DNA of 64,000 nt from Variovorax ginsengisoli. GTDB taxonomy: Bacteria > Pseudomonadota > Gammaproteobacteria > Burkholderiales > Burkholderiaceae_C. The notes under the pieces were generated by a model that worked only from the letters and a program-made list of their open reading frames with translations, made no database searches and was not told the origin of the DNA. Where the stretch lies: assembly GCF_006438845.1 (NCBI RefSeq), contig NZ_RCZJ01000001.1:434001-498000 (forward strand). Direction: 5' to 3'. Below, one piece after another: positions 1 through 9,324 of this stretch (position 1 is its first letter; each line of letters opens with the position of its first letter). The position numbers and the translations under genes are program-made.

Positions 1-1
1 C

Positions 2-412
2 GACGGCAACCAGGCACCTGCAGTGAAGCGCCTGAAGACCGAGATCGCCGCGGCCCAGGGCCTGCTTTTCGTCACGCCGGAATACAACCGCTCGTTCCCG
101 GGCGTGCTGAAGAACGCCATCGACCATGCCTCACGGCCTTACGGCCAGAGCGTGTGGGGCGGCAAGCCGGCGGGCGTGATCGGCGTGTCGGTCGGTGCGA
201 TCGGCACGGCACTGGCGCAGCAGCACTTGCGCAACGTGCTGGCCTACCTCGACGTGCCGACGCTCGGCCAGCCCGAGGCCTTCATCCAGAACAAGGAAGG
301 GCTGTTCGACGACAAAGGCCACGTGTCGGATGCCAGCAAGCAGTTCCTGCAAAGCTGGATGGACAAGTACGTCGAATGGGTGAAGCGCCACAACCTGGCC
401 AAGCTGGCCTGA
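2..412 (+). CDS. NADPH-dependent FMN reductase (ChrR-like), C-terminal part
   Basis: The reading frame is already open at the first base of the window, so the N-terminus lies outside. The visible 136 residues contain the flavodoxin-fold signature PEYNRSFPGVLKNAIDHASR and the segment WGGKPAGVIGVSVGAIGTALAQ, both typical of NAD(P)H:FMN/quinone/chromate reductases of the ChrR/YieF type. Members are soluble, bind FMN and reduce quinones or metal oxyanions by two electrons. It converges on an azoreductase gene 18 bp away, so two flavin oxidoreductases sit together. The family call is firm; the physiological substrate is unknown. Confidence 0.88.
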   Translation, partial: DGNQAPAVKRLKTEIAAAQGLLFVTPEYNRSFPGVLKNAIDHASRPYGQSVWGGKPAGVIGVSVGAIGTALAQQHLRNVLAYLDVPTLGQPEAFIQNKEGLFDDKGHVSDASKQFLQSWMDKYVEWVKRHNLAKLA

Positions 413-425
413 CCAAGCTGGCCTT
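399..425. repeat. Short tandem duplication over a stop codon
   Basis: CCAAGCTGGCCT occurs twice, once ending the flavin reductase reading frame (followed by its TGA) and again immediately after. It looks like a small slippage duplication in the space between two convergent genes. Confidence 0.6.
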
Positions 426-430
426 GACCG

Positions 431-1075
431 TCAGGCGGCGGCGCTGGCCATGTCGCGGTTTGCTGCTTCGGCCGTCACGCTGCGGATGTCCGCACGGGCC
501 GATTCGATCGCTGCGGCCTTGGCCGCTTCGCCCATTGCCAGGCCTTCAGCGCGCACGATCCGAACGTCGGTGATGCCGAAAAAGCCGAAGATCGCCTTCA
601 GGTAGCTTTCCTGGTGTTCGAGCGCGCGACCGCCCTCGGTGGTCGAATAGACGCCGCCGCGGGTGGAGGCGACGATCACGGTCTTGCTGCCCGCCAGGCC
701 GACCGGGCCCTTCTCGGTGTACTTGAAGGTGCGACCGACCTGGGCGAGGCGGTCGATCCACGCCTTGAGTTGGCTGGGCACCGAGAAGTTGTAGAGCGGC
801 GCGCCGACCACGATCACGTCAGCGGCCAGGAATTGGCTCACCAGCTTTTCGGACACGGCGTTCTCGCGCTTCTGCGCTTCGCTCGGTTCGGCGACGGCGA
901 CCTTGATGCCCAGCGCGTTGGCGTCGAAATGGTTCGGCGTGTCCACGGCGAGGTCAAGGTGTTCGACGGTGCCGTCGGTATGCACCCGGCGCCACTCGGC
1001 CACGATCTCTGCGGTCAGCTGGCGGGAGACGGAGTTGGTGCCCAGGACGCTGGAATCGACTTGCAGCAGTTTCAT
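431..1075 (-). CDS. azoR: FMN-dependent NADH-azoreductase
   Basis: A 214-residue product, close to the usual AzoR length of about 200. It begins [20 protein letters not shown], the FMN-phosphate-binding start of the family, and carries [22 protein letters not shown] and the later TRGGVYS loop. AzoR enzymes are cytosolic FMN homodimers that reduce azo bonds and quinones with NADH and are linked to thiol and quinone stress. An upstream in-frame extension would add 17 residues unlike the family, so the ATG just before MKLLQ was chosen. The divergent LysR gene 134 bp away is the likely regulator. Confidence 0.9.
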   Translation of the reverse strand: MKLLQVDSSVLGTNSVSRQLTAEIVAEWRRVHTDGTVEHLDLAVDTPNHFDANALGIKVAVAEPSEAQKRENAVSEKLVSQFLAADVIVVGAPLYNFSVPSQLKAWIDRLAQVGRTFKYTEKGPVGLAGSKTVIVASTRGGVYSTTEGGRALEHQESYLKAIFGFFGITDVRIVRAEGLAMGEAAKAAAIESARADIRSVTAEAANRDMASAAA

Positions 1076-1209
1076 GATCGTTCGCTCACTTTCGTTGTGG
1101 GGGTCGTCGGCACGCACGGCCGGCATGGAGAGAATTCTATTTTTGGAGCGAGTCGGCGATAAGTGGCCGTGTACAGGTCAGATCGTTCTCGATTTGGGAC
1201 AATCCTTGC

Positions 1210-2172
1210 ATGCAAGACCTCAACGACATGGTTTTTTTCGCCGAAGTGGCAGAGCGGGGCGGCTTCACCGCTGCCAGCAAGGCGCTCGGTGTTCCCAAGT
1301 CGCGCCTGTCCCGGCGCGTCGCCGATCTGGAAGGGACGCTGGGGGTGCAACTCCTGCAGCGAAGCACGCGGCGACTGTCGCTCACGCCGGCCGGCGAGGT
1401 CTATCTGCGTCATTGCGTGGAGATGAGAGACGCCGCACAGGCCGCTGCCGAGGCGGTGTCGCAGGTGCAGACCGAGCCACGCGGCACGGTGCGCATCAGC
1501 TGCCCGGTCACGTTGGCGCAGGCCAGCGTCGGGCCCTTGATGCCGATCTTCATGCGCCGCTTTCCGCTGGTACGGGTCGAAATGCGGGTGATAAACCGTC
1601 CGGTCGACCCGGTGGAAGACGGCATCGACATCGCGCTGCGCGTCCGCACTGCGGTCGAGGACAGCGCCACGCTGGCGGCGCGCCGGTTCGGCGTCAGCCG
1701 CGGGGTGCTGGTGATCAGCGCGGAACGCATGGCGCACCAGGGGCAGATCAAGGGTCCGGAAGACCTGATGCGCATCGACACGGTCGGCATGTCGGCCGGC
1801 GAAGGCCGTGCGATGCTGCCGCTGCACGGGCCTGACGGCCAGTTGCACCACGTGCCGCATCAGCCGCGCTACGTGGCGGACGACCTGCTGGCGCTGAAGT
1901 CGGCGATCGTCGGCGGCATCGGTGCCGGCATGCTGCCCGACTACATGTGCCGCCACGAACTCGATCGCGGCGAGCTCGTCGAGCTGCTGCCGGGCTGGAC
2001 GCCGCCGGCCGGCATCGTGCACGCCATGTTCGCGCCGCGCCGTGCCCAGGTGCCGGCCGTGCGCCACCTCATCGACTTCCTGGCGGCGCATCTCGACGGC
2101 GACGAGCCGCACGCGGCCGCGCCCTGCAAGACGATGAACGAACGCGCCAGCCTTATTCCAAAACCGGGATAA
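1210..2172 (+). CDS. LysR-family transcriptional regulator next to azoR
   Basis: A 320-residue protein with an N-terminal winged helix-turn-helix (residues 1-60, FTAASKALGVPKSRLSRRVADLE) followed by a LysR substrate-binding domain of the CrgA-like subgroup. The orientation, head-to-head with the azoreductase, is the classical LysR arrangement and predicts control of azoR and of itself, probably in response to a quinone or electrophile. The C-terminus is slightly extended and basic. The target assignment rests on position only. Confidence 0.88.
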   Translation: MQDLNDMVFFAEVAERGGFTAASKALGVPKSRLSRRVADLEGTLGVQLLQRSTRRLSLTPAGEVYLRHCVEMRDAAQAAAEAVSQVQTEPRGTVRISCPVTLAQASVGPLMPIFMRRFPLVRVEMRVINRPVDPVEDGIDIALRVRTAVEDSATLAARRFGVSRGVLVISAERMAHQGQIKGPEDLMRIDTVGMSAGEGRAMLPLHGPDGQLHHVPHQPRYVADDLLALKSAIVGGIGAGMLPDYMCRHELDRGELVELLPGWTPPAGIVHAMFAPRRAQVPAVRHLIDFLAAHLDGDEPHAAAPCKTMNERASLIPKPG

Positions 2173-2201
2173 ACAAACAAGGAGATATTCGTTTGTTATC
2201 C
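2167..2201. promoter_or_regulatory. Imperfect inverted repeat upstream of peroxiredoxin
   Basis: GGATAAACAAAC and GTTTGTTATCC are reverse complements apart from one extra A, separated by 12 nt. The element overlaps the end of the LysR gene and lies about 50 bp before the peroxiredoxin start. No T-tract follows, so an operator or promoter element is more likely than an intrinsic terminator. Confidence 0.45.
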
Positions 2202-2249
2202 GAGCAGCGGTTCGCACAATCGGCCTCCCAACCTTCTGGAGTGACGACC

Positions 2250-2891
2250 ATGCCCACCCTCCGACTCGGCGACACCGCCCCCGATTTCCAGCAAGACTCC
2301 AGCGAAGGCCCGGTCAGCTTCCATCAATGGGCCGGTGATTCGTGGGTCGTGCTGTTTTCGCACCCGGCCGATTTCACGCCGGTCTGCACCACCGAACTGG
2401 GCAAGACCGCGGCGCTGGCGACCGAGTTCGCCAAGCGTGGCGTGAAGCCGATCGCCGTGAGCGTCGATCCGGTCGACAAGCACAAGGAATGGATCGCCGA
2501 CATCAACGAGACGCAGAACACCACGGTCAACTTCCCGATCCTGGCCGACGCGGACCGCACTGTGGCGACCCTCTACGACATGATCCACCCGAACGCCTCG
2601 GCCACGGCCACCGTGCGCAGCGTGTTCATCATCGACCCGAAACACGTCATCCGCACCACGCTGACCTACCCGGCCAGCACCGGCCGCAACTTCGACGAGA
2701 TCCTGCGCGTCATCGATTCGCTGCAACTCACCGACAGCCACAAGGTCGCGACGCCGGCCAACTGGAAGGACGGCGACGACGTCGTCATCGTCCCGAGCAT
2801 CCAGGACCCGGCCGAACTGGCCGAGCGCTTCCCCAAGGGCTTCAAGGCCGTGCGGCCCTACCTGCGCGTCACGCCGCAACCCAACAAGTGA
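2250..2891 (+). CDS. 1-Cys peroxiredoxin (Prx6/AhpC-TSA family)
   Basis: A 213-residue thioredoxin-fold peroxidase. The peroxidatic cysteine is in HPADFTPVCTTELG (about residue 46), and the C-terminal part (DDVVIVPSIQDP, FPKGFKAVRPYLRVTPQP) is the Prx6-type dimerisation extension. Enzymes of this class reduce hydrogen and organic peroxides through a sulfenic acid intermediate resolved by an external thiol. The ATG was chosen because it starts the conserved MPTLRLGDTAPDF and has GGAG 10 nt upstream. Its stop codon overlaps the GTG of the next gene, so translation is probably coupled. Confidence 0.92.
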   Translation: MPTLRLGDTAPDFQQDSSEGPVSFHQWAGDSWVVLFSHPADFTPVCTTELGKTAALATEFAKRGVKPIAVSVDPVDKHKEWIADINETQNTTVNFPILADADRTVATLYDMIHPNASATATVRSVFIIDPKHVIRTTLTYPASTGRNFDEILRVIDSLQLTDSHKVATPANWKDGDDVVIVPSIQDPAELAERFPKGFKAVRPYLRVTPQPNK

Positions 2892-3463
2892 CTTTTCGCG
2901 TCGTCATCGTTCCCGGCTGGCGCGATTCGGGTCCCGGCCACTGGCAAAGCCTGTGGGCCGAAGGCCTGAGCAACGCCGTGCGTGTGGAGCAGGACGACTG
3001 GGTTTCGCCGCGGCGCGAATCGTGGGTGAGGGCGATCGGCGACCTGATCCTGGCGCAGGACGCGCCGGTGGTCGTCGCGGCGCACAGCCTGGGGTGCATC
3101 GCCACGGCACACCTGCCCGCGAAGGTGACGGCGCGCATCGCGGGTGCGCTGCTGGTCGCGCCGGCCGACCCGGAGCGCCGCGCGTCGCTCAACGATTTCG
3201 CGCCTGTGCCCTATGCCGCGCTGCCCTACCGCAGCGTGGTGGTGGCCAGCAGCAACGACCCCTTCTGCCCTGTGCGGCTGGCCGGCGCCTATGCCCGCGC
3301 CTGGGGCAGCGAGTTCGTCCGCATGCAGAATGCGGGCCACATCAACCTCGACTCCGGACACGGTGACTGGCCTCTGGGCCTCGCCTTGCTGCAGTCGCTG
3401 ACAGAAACGCCCAGCCAGCTGCTGGCGGGCCACAACGCTTTCGACAACTTGGCAACCCTATGA
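2888..3463 (+). CDS. Alpha/beta hydrolase, RBBP9/YdeN family
   Basis: A 191-residue compact serine hydrolase. It opens with the family motif VPGWRDSGPGHWQ and has the nucleophile elbow AHSLGC, an Asp in SSNDPFCP and a His in NAGHINLDSG, giving a complete Ser-Asp-His triad. Physiological substrates of bacterial RBBP9/YdeN proteins are mostly unknown. It begins with GTG in a GTGA overlap with the peroxiredoxin gene and ends in an ATGA overlap with the sulfate-binding protein gene, so it is embedded in the sulfur/redox operon. Confidence 0.85.
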   Translation: MTFRVVIVPGWRDSGPGHWQSLWAEGLSNAVRVEQDDWVSPRRESWVRAIGDLILAQDAPVVVAAHSLGCIATAHLPAKVTARIAGALLVAPADPERRASLNDFAPVPYAALPYRSVVVASSNDPFCPVRLAGAYARAWGSEFVRMQNAGHINLDSGHGDWPLGLALLQSLTETPSQLLAGHNAFDNLATL

Positions 3464-4464
3464 CTTCCAGAATCAAGACGATCTTCGCCGCCGTGGTGTT
3501 CGCCGCGGCCGCTTCCGGCGCCATGGCGCAGACCACCACACTGCTCAACGCTTCATACGACGTGGCCCGCGAGTTCTACAAGGACATCAACCCGGCCTTC
3601 ATCGCGAGCTACAAGAAGGCGACCGGCAAGGACGTGAAGATCGACCAGGCCCATGGCGGCTCCAGCGCGCAGGCACGTGCGGTGGCCGACGGCCTCGACG
3701 CCGACGTGGTGACGATGAACACCACCACCGACGTCGATTTTCTTGCCGGCATCGGCGTGGTCGCCAAAGACTGGCAGAAGCGCTTCCCGAACGACGCATC
3801 GCCGACCACGTCGACCATGCTGATGCTCGTGCGCAAGGGCAACCCGAAGGGCATCAAGGACTGGGACGACCTGACCAAGCCGGGCGTGCAGGTCATCGTC
3901 GTCAACCCGAAGACCGGCGGCAACGGCCGCTACGCCTATCTGGCCGCGTGGGGCTACGTGAAGAAGAAGGGCGGCACCGACGCCCAGGCGGCGGAATTCG
4001 TCGGCAAGCTGTTCAAGAACGTCCCGGTGCTGGGCAAGGGCGGTCGCGATGCGACCACCATCTTCCTGCAGCGCAACATCGGCGACGTGCTGATCACCTT
4101 CGAATCCGAGGTGCTGTCGATCGACCGCGAATTCGGCGCCGGCAAGGTCGACACCGTGTACCCGTCGATCAGCGTGTTGGCCGAGAACCCGGTCGCCGTC
4201 GTCGAGCGCACCGTCGCCAAGAAGGGCACCGCCGACGTGGCCAAGGCCTACCTCGACTTCCTGTATTCGGAAGAGGGCCAGGAAATCGCCGCCAAGCATG
4301 CGCTCCGCCCGCGCTCGCAAGCCGTGCTGAAGAAGTACGCCGCGACCTTCAAGCCGGTTCAGCTCTTCACCGTGGCCGAACTCTTCGGGAGCCTGGGCGA
4401 AGCGCAGAAGGTGCACTTCAACGACGGCGGCCAGTTCGACAAGCTTTACACGCCCGGCCGATGA
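3460..4464 (+). CDS. sbp: Sulfate/thiosulfate ABC transporter substrate-binding protein
   Basis: A 334-residue periplasmic binding protein. A Sec signal peptide ([20 protein letters not shown], cleavage after AMA) precedes the mature start [16 protein letters not shown]. The sulfate-binding signatures [11 protein letters not shown] and [17 protein letters not shown] are both present. It delivers sulfate or thiosulfate to the CysTWA complex encoded just downstream. It could equally be called cysP; sequence reading alone does not fix the preferred anion. The start overlaps the hydrolase stop by four bases. Confidence 0.92.
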   Translation: MTSRIKTIFAAVVFAAAASGAMAQTTTLLNASYDVAREFYKDINPAFIASYKKATGKDVKIDQAHGGSSAQARAVADGLDADVVTMNTTTDVDFLAGIGVVAKDWQKRFPNDASPTTSTMLMLVRKGNPKGIKDWDDLTKPGVQVIVVNPKTGGNGRYAYLAAWGYVKKKGGTDAQAAEFVGKLFKNVPVLGKGGRDATTIFLQRNIGDVLITFESEVLSIDREFGAGKVDTVYPSISVLAENPVAVVERTVAKKGTADVAKAYLDFLYSEEGQEIAAKHALRPRSQAVLKKYAATFKPVQLFTVAELFGSLGEAQKVHFNDGGQFDKLYTPGR

Positions 4465-4564
4465 GGTACTCCCCCAGTCTTCGCGCACTGCGTGTCGCTT
4501 CGCCAACCCCCTCGCCGGGGGCAGCACCAGCGGCCCGGCAGAGCCGGTTCCGCGGTGCTCCACG
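4465..4564 (+). repeat. Dispersed GC-rich intergenic repeat, family A, copy 1
   Basis: This stretch closely matches, in opposite orientation, the sequence between msrB and yciB at 30212-30310, with shared blocks CTTCGCGCACTGCGTGTCGC and GCCGGTTCCGCGG. It sits inside the sulfate operon between the binding protein and the permease. It contains several GC-rich inverted segments and no reading frame worth calling. Confidence 0.8.
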
Positions 4565-4582
4565 AATGAGCCGGGCATTTTC

Positions 4583-5461
4583 GTGAGTGGCGCTCCTTCT
4601 TCGGCGCTGTCGTCTGCGGCAGCGCCGGTTTCGCGTTCGGGTGGCACGCGGCGCGTGCTGCCGGGCTTCAACCTGACGCTCGGCTACACCCTTTTCTACC
4701 TCTGCCTGATCGTGCTGATCCCGCTGTCGGCGCTGGTCTTCAAGACCTTCACGCTGACCTGGGACCAGTTCTGGGTGGCCGTGACCGCGCCGCGCGTGAT
4801 GGCGTCGTACCGCTTGACCTTCGGCGCCTCGCTCATCGCCGCGCTGGTCAACCTCGTGTTCGGTCTGCTGGTCGCCTGGGTGCTTGTGCGCTACAAGTTT
4901 CCGGGCAAGAAGATCGTCGATGCGCTGGTCGACCTGCCGTTCGCGCTGCCGACGGCCGTGGCCGGCATTTCGCTGACCGCGCTGCTGGCTGGCAACGGCT
5001 GGATCGGCCAGTACCTCGAGCCGCACGGCATCAAGCTGGCGTTCACGCCGGCGGGCATCGTGATCGCGCTGATCTTCATCGGCCTGCCTTTCGTGGTGCG
5101 CACGGTGCAGCCGGTGCTCGAAGACACCGAAAAGGAACTGGAAGAAGCCGCGACCTCGCTCGGCGCGACGCGGCTGCAAACCTTCATGCGCGTGATCCTG
5201 CCTTCCATCCTTCCTGCCTTGCTCACGGGCTTCGCCATGGCCTTCGCGCGCGCGGTGGGCGAGTACGGCTCGGTCATCTTCATCGCCGGCAACATGCCGA
5301 TGGTTTCGGAGATCACGCCGCTCATCATCATCGGCAAGCTGGAACAGTACGACTACGCCGGAGCGACCGCGGTGGCGTTGGTGATGCTCGTCATCTCCTT
5401 CATGCTTTTGCTGGTGATCAACGGCCTGCAAGGCTGGCAGCGCCGGCGCTCGGAGAAGTGA
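4583..5461 (+). CDS. cysT: Sulfate ABC transporter permease CysT (CysU)
   Basis: A 292-residue inner-membrane protein with about six transmembrane helices after a short Ser/Ala-rich N-terminal tail. The cytoplasmic EAA loop is [20 protein letters not shown]. It forms the heterodimeric translocation channel with CysW and couples to the ATPase CysA. The gene is separated from sbp by a dispersed repeat but keeps the same strand and order as in known sulfate operons. The stop is followed one base later by the cysW start. Confidence 0.93.
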   Translation: MSGAPSSALSSAAAPVSRSGGTRRVLPGFNLTLGYTLFYLCLIVLIPLSALVFKTFTLTWDQFWVAVTAPRVMASYRLTFGASLIAALVNLVFGLLVAWVLVRYKFPGKKIVDALVDLPFALPTAVAGISLTALLAGNGWIGQYLEPHGIKLAFTPAGIVIALIFIGLPFVVRTVQPVLEDTEKELEEAATSLGATRLQTFMRVILPSILPALLTGFAMAFARAVGEYGSVIFIAGNMPMVSEITPLIIIGKLEQYDYAGATAVALVMLVISFMLLLVINGLQGWQRRRSEK

Positions 5462-5462
5462 C

Positions 5463-6356
5463 ATGAGTGCCCCTCAGAAAGTCATTCGCCGCGCACGCGC
5501 CGGCACCACCGAGGCGCCCTGGGTCCGCTGGACGCTGATCACGCTCGCCTTGTTGTTCATGTTCCTGTTCCTCGTGCTGCCGCTCGCGGCGGTCGCGACC
5601 GAGGCGCTGCGCAAGGGGTTCGGCGCCTACGTCGAAGCGCTGAAGGAACCCGATGCCTGGAGCGCGATCCGCCTGACGCTGATCACGGCGGCCATCGCTG
5701 TGCCGCTGAATCTCGTTTTCGGCGTCGCCGCCGCCTGGGCCATCGCCAAGTACGAGTTCCGCGGCAAGGCGATCTTGACGACGCTGGTCGACCTGCCGTT
5801 CGCGGTGTCGCCGGTGGTGGCGGGCCTGATCTACGTGCTGGTGTTCGGTGCGCAGGGCTGGATCGGTCCGTGGCTCGCCGCGCACGACATCAAGATCATC
5901 TTCGCCGTGCCTGGCATCGTGCTGGCCACCGTGTTCGTGACCTTCCCCTTCATCGCGCGCGAACTCATTCCGCTAATGCAGTCGCAGGGCACCGACGAGG
6001 AGCAGGCGGCCATCGTGCTCGGCGCGACCGGTTGGCAGACCTTCTGGCGCGTGACGCTGCCGAACATCAAGTGGGGCCTTTTGTACGGCGTCATCTTGTG
6101 CAACGCGCGGGCCATGGGCGAATTCGGCGCCGTGTCGGTGGTGTCGGGCCACATCCGCGGCCAGACCAACACCATGCCGCTGCACGTCGAGGTGCTCTAC
6201 AACGAGTATCAATCGGTGGCGGCCTTCGCCGTGGCGTCGTTGCTGGCGATCCTCGCCGTGGTCACGCTGGTCATCAAGAGCGTGATCGAGTGGCGCCACG
6301 AGCGCGAGATGAAGGCGATCGCCGAGCTTCCTCCTGAACGTCCACCGGCGGCCTGA
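5463..6356 (+). CDS. cysW: Sulfate ABC transporter permease CysW
   Basis: A 297-residue integral membrane protein with about six helices and the EAA-like loop [20 protein letters not shown]. The stretch [30 protein letters not shown] is diagnostic of CysW rather than CysT. It pairs with CysT in the sulfate/thiosulfate importer. Eleven bases separate it from cysA, consistent with one transcript. Confidence 0.93.
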   Translation: MSAPQKVIRRARAGTTEAPWVRWTLITLALLFMFLFLVLPLAAVATEALRKGFGAYVEALKEPDAWSAIRLTLITAAIAVPLNLVFGVAAAWAIAKYEFRGKAILTTLVDLPFAVSPVVAGLIYVLVFGAQGWIGPWLAAHDIKIIFAVPGIVLATVFVTFPFIARELIPLMQSQGTDEEQAAIVLGATGWQTFWRVTLPNIKWGLLYGVILCNARAMGEFGAVSVVSGHIRGQTNTMPLHVEVLYNEYQSVAAFAVASLLAILAVVTLVIKSVIEWRHEREMKAIAELPPERPPAA

Positions 6357-6367
6357 AAGACAAATCC

Positions 6368-7480
6368 ATGAGCATCGAAATCCGCAACGTCAGCAAGCAG
6401 TTCGGCGACTTCCGCGCGTTGAACGACGTCAACCTCGACATCGCCTCCGGCGAACTGGTCGCGCTGCTCGGCCCTTCGGGCTGCGGCAAGACCACGCTGC
6501 TGCGCATCATCGCGGGACTGGAGACGGCCGACGCCGGCAGCATCCTGTTCTCGGGTGAAGACACCACCGAAGTGCATGTGCGCGAGCGCCAGGTCGGCTT
6601 CGTGTTCCAGCACTACGCGTTGTTCCGACACATGACCGTGTTCGAGAACGTGGCCTTCGGCCTGCGCGTGAAGCCGCGCAAGGAGCGCCCGTCGGACGCG
6701 CAGATCAAGCAGAAGGTGACCGACCTGTTGAAGCTGGTGCAGCTCGACTGGTTGGCCGACCGCTACCCGTCGCAGCTCTCGGGTGGCCAGCGCCAGCGCA
6801 TCGCGCTGGCCCGTGCGCTTGCCGTGGAACCCAAGGTGCTGCTGCTCGACGAGCCGTTCGGCGCCCTCGACGCCAAGGTGCGCAAGGAACTGCGCCGATG
6901 GCTGCGCCGGTTGCACGACGAGCTGAACGTCACCTCCATTTTCGTCACGCACGACCAGGAAGAAGCCCTCGAAGTGGCCGACCGCGTGGTGGTCATCAAC
7001 AAGGGCAAAGTCGAGCAGGTCGGTTCTCCGCAAGAGGTATGGGACCACCCGGCCAGCCCCTTCGTCTACGGCTTCCTGGGCGACGTGAACCTGTTCCAGG
7101 GGCGCGCGCACGAGGGCGAGGTGCAGCTCGAAGGCATCCGTCTGCAGGCGCCCGAGCACAGCGGCGTGCAGGACAGCAAGGCGCTGGCCTATGTGCGGCC
7201 GCACGACCTGACGATCGAACGGTATGTGACCGGTGCCGCACCGGACAGCGCCTCGCGCGGCCTTGTCGCCAGGATTTCACGCGCGATCGTGGTCGGCCCC
7301 ATCGCGCGCCTGGAACTCGAACCCGTCGAAACGAGTCCTGATAATCCTGCAACCGGAACCATCATCGAAGCGCAACTCCCTGCGCAACAGTTCCGGGACC
7401 TGGGCCTCGCGGAGGGCGACACAGTCGTCGCCACGCCGCGCAAGGCCAAGGTCTTTGTAGAAGATTGGGTGTCTCCTTGA
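6368..7480 (+). CDS. cysA: Sulfate/thiosulfate ABC transporter ATP-binding protein CysA
   Basis: A 370-residue ATPase. Walker [10 protein letters not shown] (about residues 36-44), signature LSGGQRQR, Walker [12 protein letters not shown] and the switch His in THDQEEA are intact. After residue 240 there is a TOBE-type regulatory domain, as in other CysA proteins. It energises sulfate import through CysT/CysW. The 3' end overlaps the dsbB start, extending the operon into disulfide-bond formation. Confidence 0.94.
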   Translation: MSIEIRNVSKQFGDFRALNDVNLDIASGELVALLGPSGCGKTTLLRIIAGLETADAGSILFSGEDTTEVHVRERQVGFVFQHYALFRHMTVFENVAFGLRVKPRKERPSDAQIKQKVTDLLKLVQLDWLADRYPSQLSGGQRQRIALARALAVEPKVLLLDEPFGALDAKVRKELRRWLRRLHDELNVTSIFVTHDQEEALEVADRVVVINKGKVEQVGSPQEVWDHPASPFVYGFLGDVNLFQGRAHEGEVQLEGIRLQAPEHSGVQDSKALAYVRPHDLTIERYVTGAAPDSASRGLVARISRAIVVGPIARLELEPVETSPDNPATGTIIEAQLPAQQFRDLGLAEGDTVVATPRKAKVFVEDWVSP

Positions 7481-7983
7481 TCGACTGGTATTTCGGCGCA
7501 CCGCGCCGCGCTTTCGCGCTGATCTGTCTGGCCTGCGTGGCCATGCTCGCCTTCGGCATGTACCTGCAGCACGTCGTCGGCCTCGAGCCGTGCCCGATGT
7601 GCATCGTGCAGCGCTACGCGCTGATCCTGGTGGCCGTGATCACCGGCCTCACGGCGCTCGCGCGCACCCGCAGGTCGCAGGCCATCGGTGGCACGCTGGC
7701 GCTGATCGTCGTGATCGGCGGCGCGTACACGGCGGCTCGTCAGAGCTGGTTGCAGTGGTATCCGCCCGAGTTCGGCTCGTGCGGGCGCGACATCTACGGA
7801 ATGATCGAGACCTTTCCGCTGCAGCGCGCCATTCCCATGATCTTCCGCGGCAGCGGCGACTGCACCAAGATCGACTGGACGTTCCTGGGGTTGTCGATCG
7901 CCAATTGGTCGTTCGTATGCTTCGTGGCGTTCGCAATGGTTTTGCTGGCGCTGCTGTTCAAGCGCTCGGCAAGTCGCGGATGA
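7465..7983 (+). CDS. dsbB: Disulfide bond formation protein DsbB
   Basis: A four-helix inner-membrane quinone reductase of about 172 residues that reoxidises DsbA. The first periplasmic loop has the CxxC pair in [13 protein letters not shown]. The second loop has the other cysteine pair in [11 protein letters not shown] and [10 protein letters not shown]. The start is uncertain: TTG at 7465 overlaps cysA by 16 nt, while TTG at 7477 would form a TTGA overlap with the cysA stop and shorten the protein by four residues. Overlap with cysA implies co-expression with sulfate uptake. Confidence 0.92.
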   Translation: MGVSLIDWYFGAPRRAFALICLACVAMLAFGMYLQHVVGLEPCPMCIVQRYALILVAVITGLTALARTRRSQAIGGTLALIVVIGGAYTAARQSWLQWYPPEFGSCGRDIYGMIETFPLQRAIPMIFRGSGDCTKIDWTFLGLSIANWSFVCFVAFAMVLLALLFKRSASRG

Positions 7984-8280
7984 AGTCGACGAAAGCGCGC
8001 AGCGACGCCGGCATCAGCCTCCGACCGGGGTCGCAGAGAAATAGCGGGTGACGCGGCGACGCCAAAGCGCTGCTTGCGGGCACCGATGAGCACCGCGATC
8101 GTGTCCTGCTCAGGCGCAGCGCAGGCTTCCAGTGTTCGAGCAGGCGCTGTGCGGCCTCGTTCGGCCGAAGGCTTCGCGTCGTGCGATGAAGCAGCCGCAC
8201 GTCGAGATGGGTTTGCAGTCGCCGAACTGCTTCGCTCAAGGCCGAGGCGCTTCGCGCCGCTGAATCGCATCGCCGCCGGC
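7958..8280 (-). pseudogene. LysR-family regulator remnant with internal deletion
   Basis: Read on the minus strand, this stretch encodes the second half of a LysR helix-turn-helix (ALSEAVRRLQTHLDVRLLHR followed by TTRSLRP). After about 20 unrelated residues it gives a typical LysR C-terminus ([20 protein letters not shown]). Roughly 200 central codons and the normal N-terminus are missing. It fills most of the 330-base gap between dsbB and the beta-lactamase and overlaps the end of dsbB. No full gene is present, so I read it as a decaying gene rather than a functional small protein. Confidence 0.7.
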
Positions 8281-8315
8281 CCGACCGGGGCCTGACGCTC
8301 CAGATAGGCCCCGTT

Positions 8316-9203
8316 CTACGACCCAATGAGCTCGGGCAACAAGGCGCCGACCGCAGCCAGCGCCGCGTTGCGCCGATCGAGCGGTGCCTGGGTCTGGGTG
8401 AGATAGGCGGTGACCAGGATCGGCGCGTCGCGGCCCGGCGGCCAGACGATCCCCACATCGTTGTTGGTACCGAAGGCGCCGGCACCCGTTTTGTCGCCGA
8501 CCCGCCAGCCAGCCGGCAGCCGGGCTCGCAGGCGTGCGTCGCCGGTCTTGTTGGCCAGCAGCCAATTGCGCAACTGGTCACGCGACGCGGGCTTGAGTGC
8601 CGTCCCAAGCAGCAGCGTCTGTATCAGGCCGAGCATGGCGGCCGGGGTGGTCGTATCGCGCGGATCGCCGGCGATGGCCTCGTTCAGGCTGGGCTCGTTG
8701 CGGTCGAGGCGCGTCGAGGGATCGCCCAGCGAACGCACGTAGGCCGTGAGTCCTCCGGGTCCACCGAAGCTGGCGAGCATCAGGTTGGCAGCGGCGTTGT
8801 CGCTCTGGGTGATGGTCGCTTCGCACAGCGCGCCCATCGTCATCGTGCCGCCGACATTCGGCTCGGTGAGTGGGGAGTGCGGCACGATCGCCGAACGTTC
8901 GATGGCAATGGGCCGGCCCAGCATTTCCTGGCCGCTGTCGACGCGCTGCAGCACCAGGGCCGCGGCCAGCAGCTTGAAGGTGCTGCACATTGGAAAGCGC
9001 TCGTCCATACGGTGACCGAAACGCCGTCCGTCCGCGGTGTTCAGGATGCAGACGCCGAGCCTGCCGCCGCTCTCGGTTTCGATCTGCCGCAGCCGCAAGT
9101 GCAGGTCGTGTGCGTATTGCCCCTTCAAATTCTTGGCGTTGATGCCCGTGGTCATGGCCGCCAGGCCAGTGCCCAGCGCCAGTGAAAAGACGCGTCTCTG
9201 CAT
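8316..9203 (-). CDS. Class A beta-lactamase (PenA/L2-like)
   Basis: A 295-residue precursor with all class A motifs: STFK (Ser70, Lys73 in Ambler numbering), SDN (130-132), the omega-loop EPSLNEA (Glu166, Asn170) and KTG (234-236). The residue before Ser70 is Cys, as I recall for Burkholderia PenA. The signal peptide starts MQRRVFSLALG; the twin Arg followed by x-Phe suggests Tat export to the periplasm. It hydrolyses penicillins and cephalosporins; the spectrum cannot be read from sequence. The divergent LysR gene and the shared operator indicate inducible expression of the PenR/AmpR type. Confidence 0.92.
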   Translation of the reverse strand: MQRRVFSLALGTGLAAMTTGINAKNLKGQYAHDLHLRLRQIETESGGRLGVCILNTADGRRFGHRMDERFPMCSTFKLLAAALVLQRVDSGQEMLGRPIAIERSAIVPHSPLTEPNVGGTMTMGALCEATITQSDNAAANLMLASFGGPGGLTAYVRSLGDPSTRLDRNEPSLNEAIAGDPRDTTTPAAMLGLIQTLLLGTALKPASRDQLRNWLLANKTGDARLRARLPAGWRVGDKTGAGAFGTNNDVGIVWPPGRDAPILVTAYLTQTQAPLDRRNAALAAVGALLPELIGS

Positions 9204-9257
9204 TCGTTGCTTTCTTGAGAGGTGTTGAGAAGGTCTGGACGATAGCGACAGACGCGT

Positions 9258-9274
9258 TTTGTATCCAATGCAAA
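9258..9274. promoter_or_regulatory. LysR-type operator between beta-lactamase and its regulator
   Basis: TTTG and CAAA form an inverted repeat around TATCCAATG and contain the T-N11-A core of LysR boxes. The centre lies about 60 bases from both start codons, the position expected for an AmpR/PenR-type intercistronic operator. Confidence 0.55.
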
Positions 9275-9324
9275 GAAATCAGTCGAGCCATAAGAAAATC
9301 TGGGCCTTCGAGAATTCCTGACCC

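Noticed and set aside
1076..1209. A specific promoter and LysR operator between azoR and its regulator
   Set aside because: ATCG-N4-CGAT and an AT-rich TAGAAT are present, but none is strong enough to assign.
8074..8295. A small plus-strand gene between dsbB and the beta-lactamase
   Set aside because: The frame has no recognisable family or ribosome site, and the minus strand of the same DNA clearly encodes LysR fragments.
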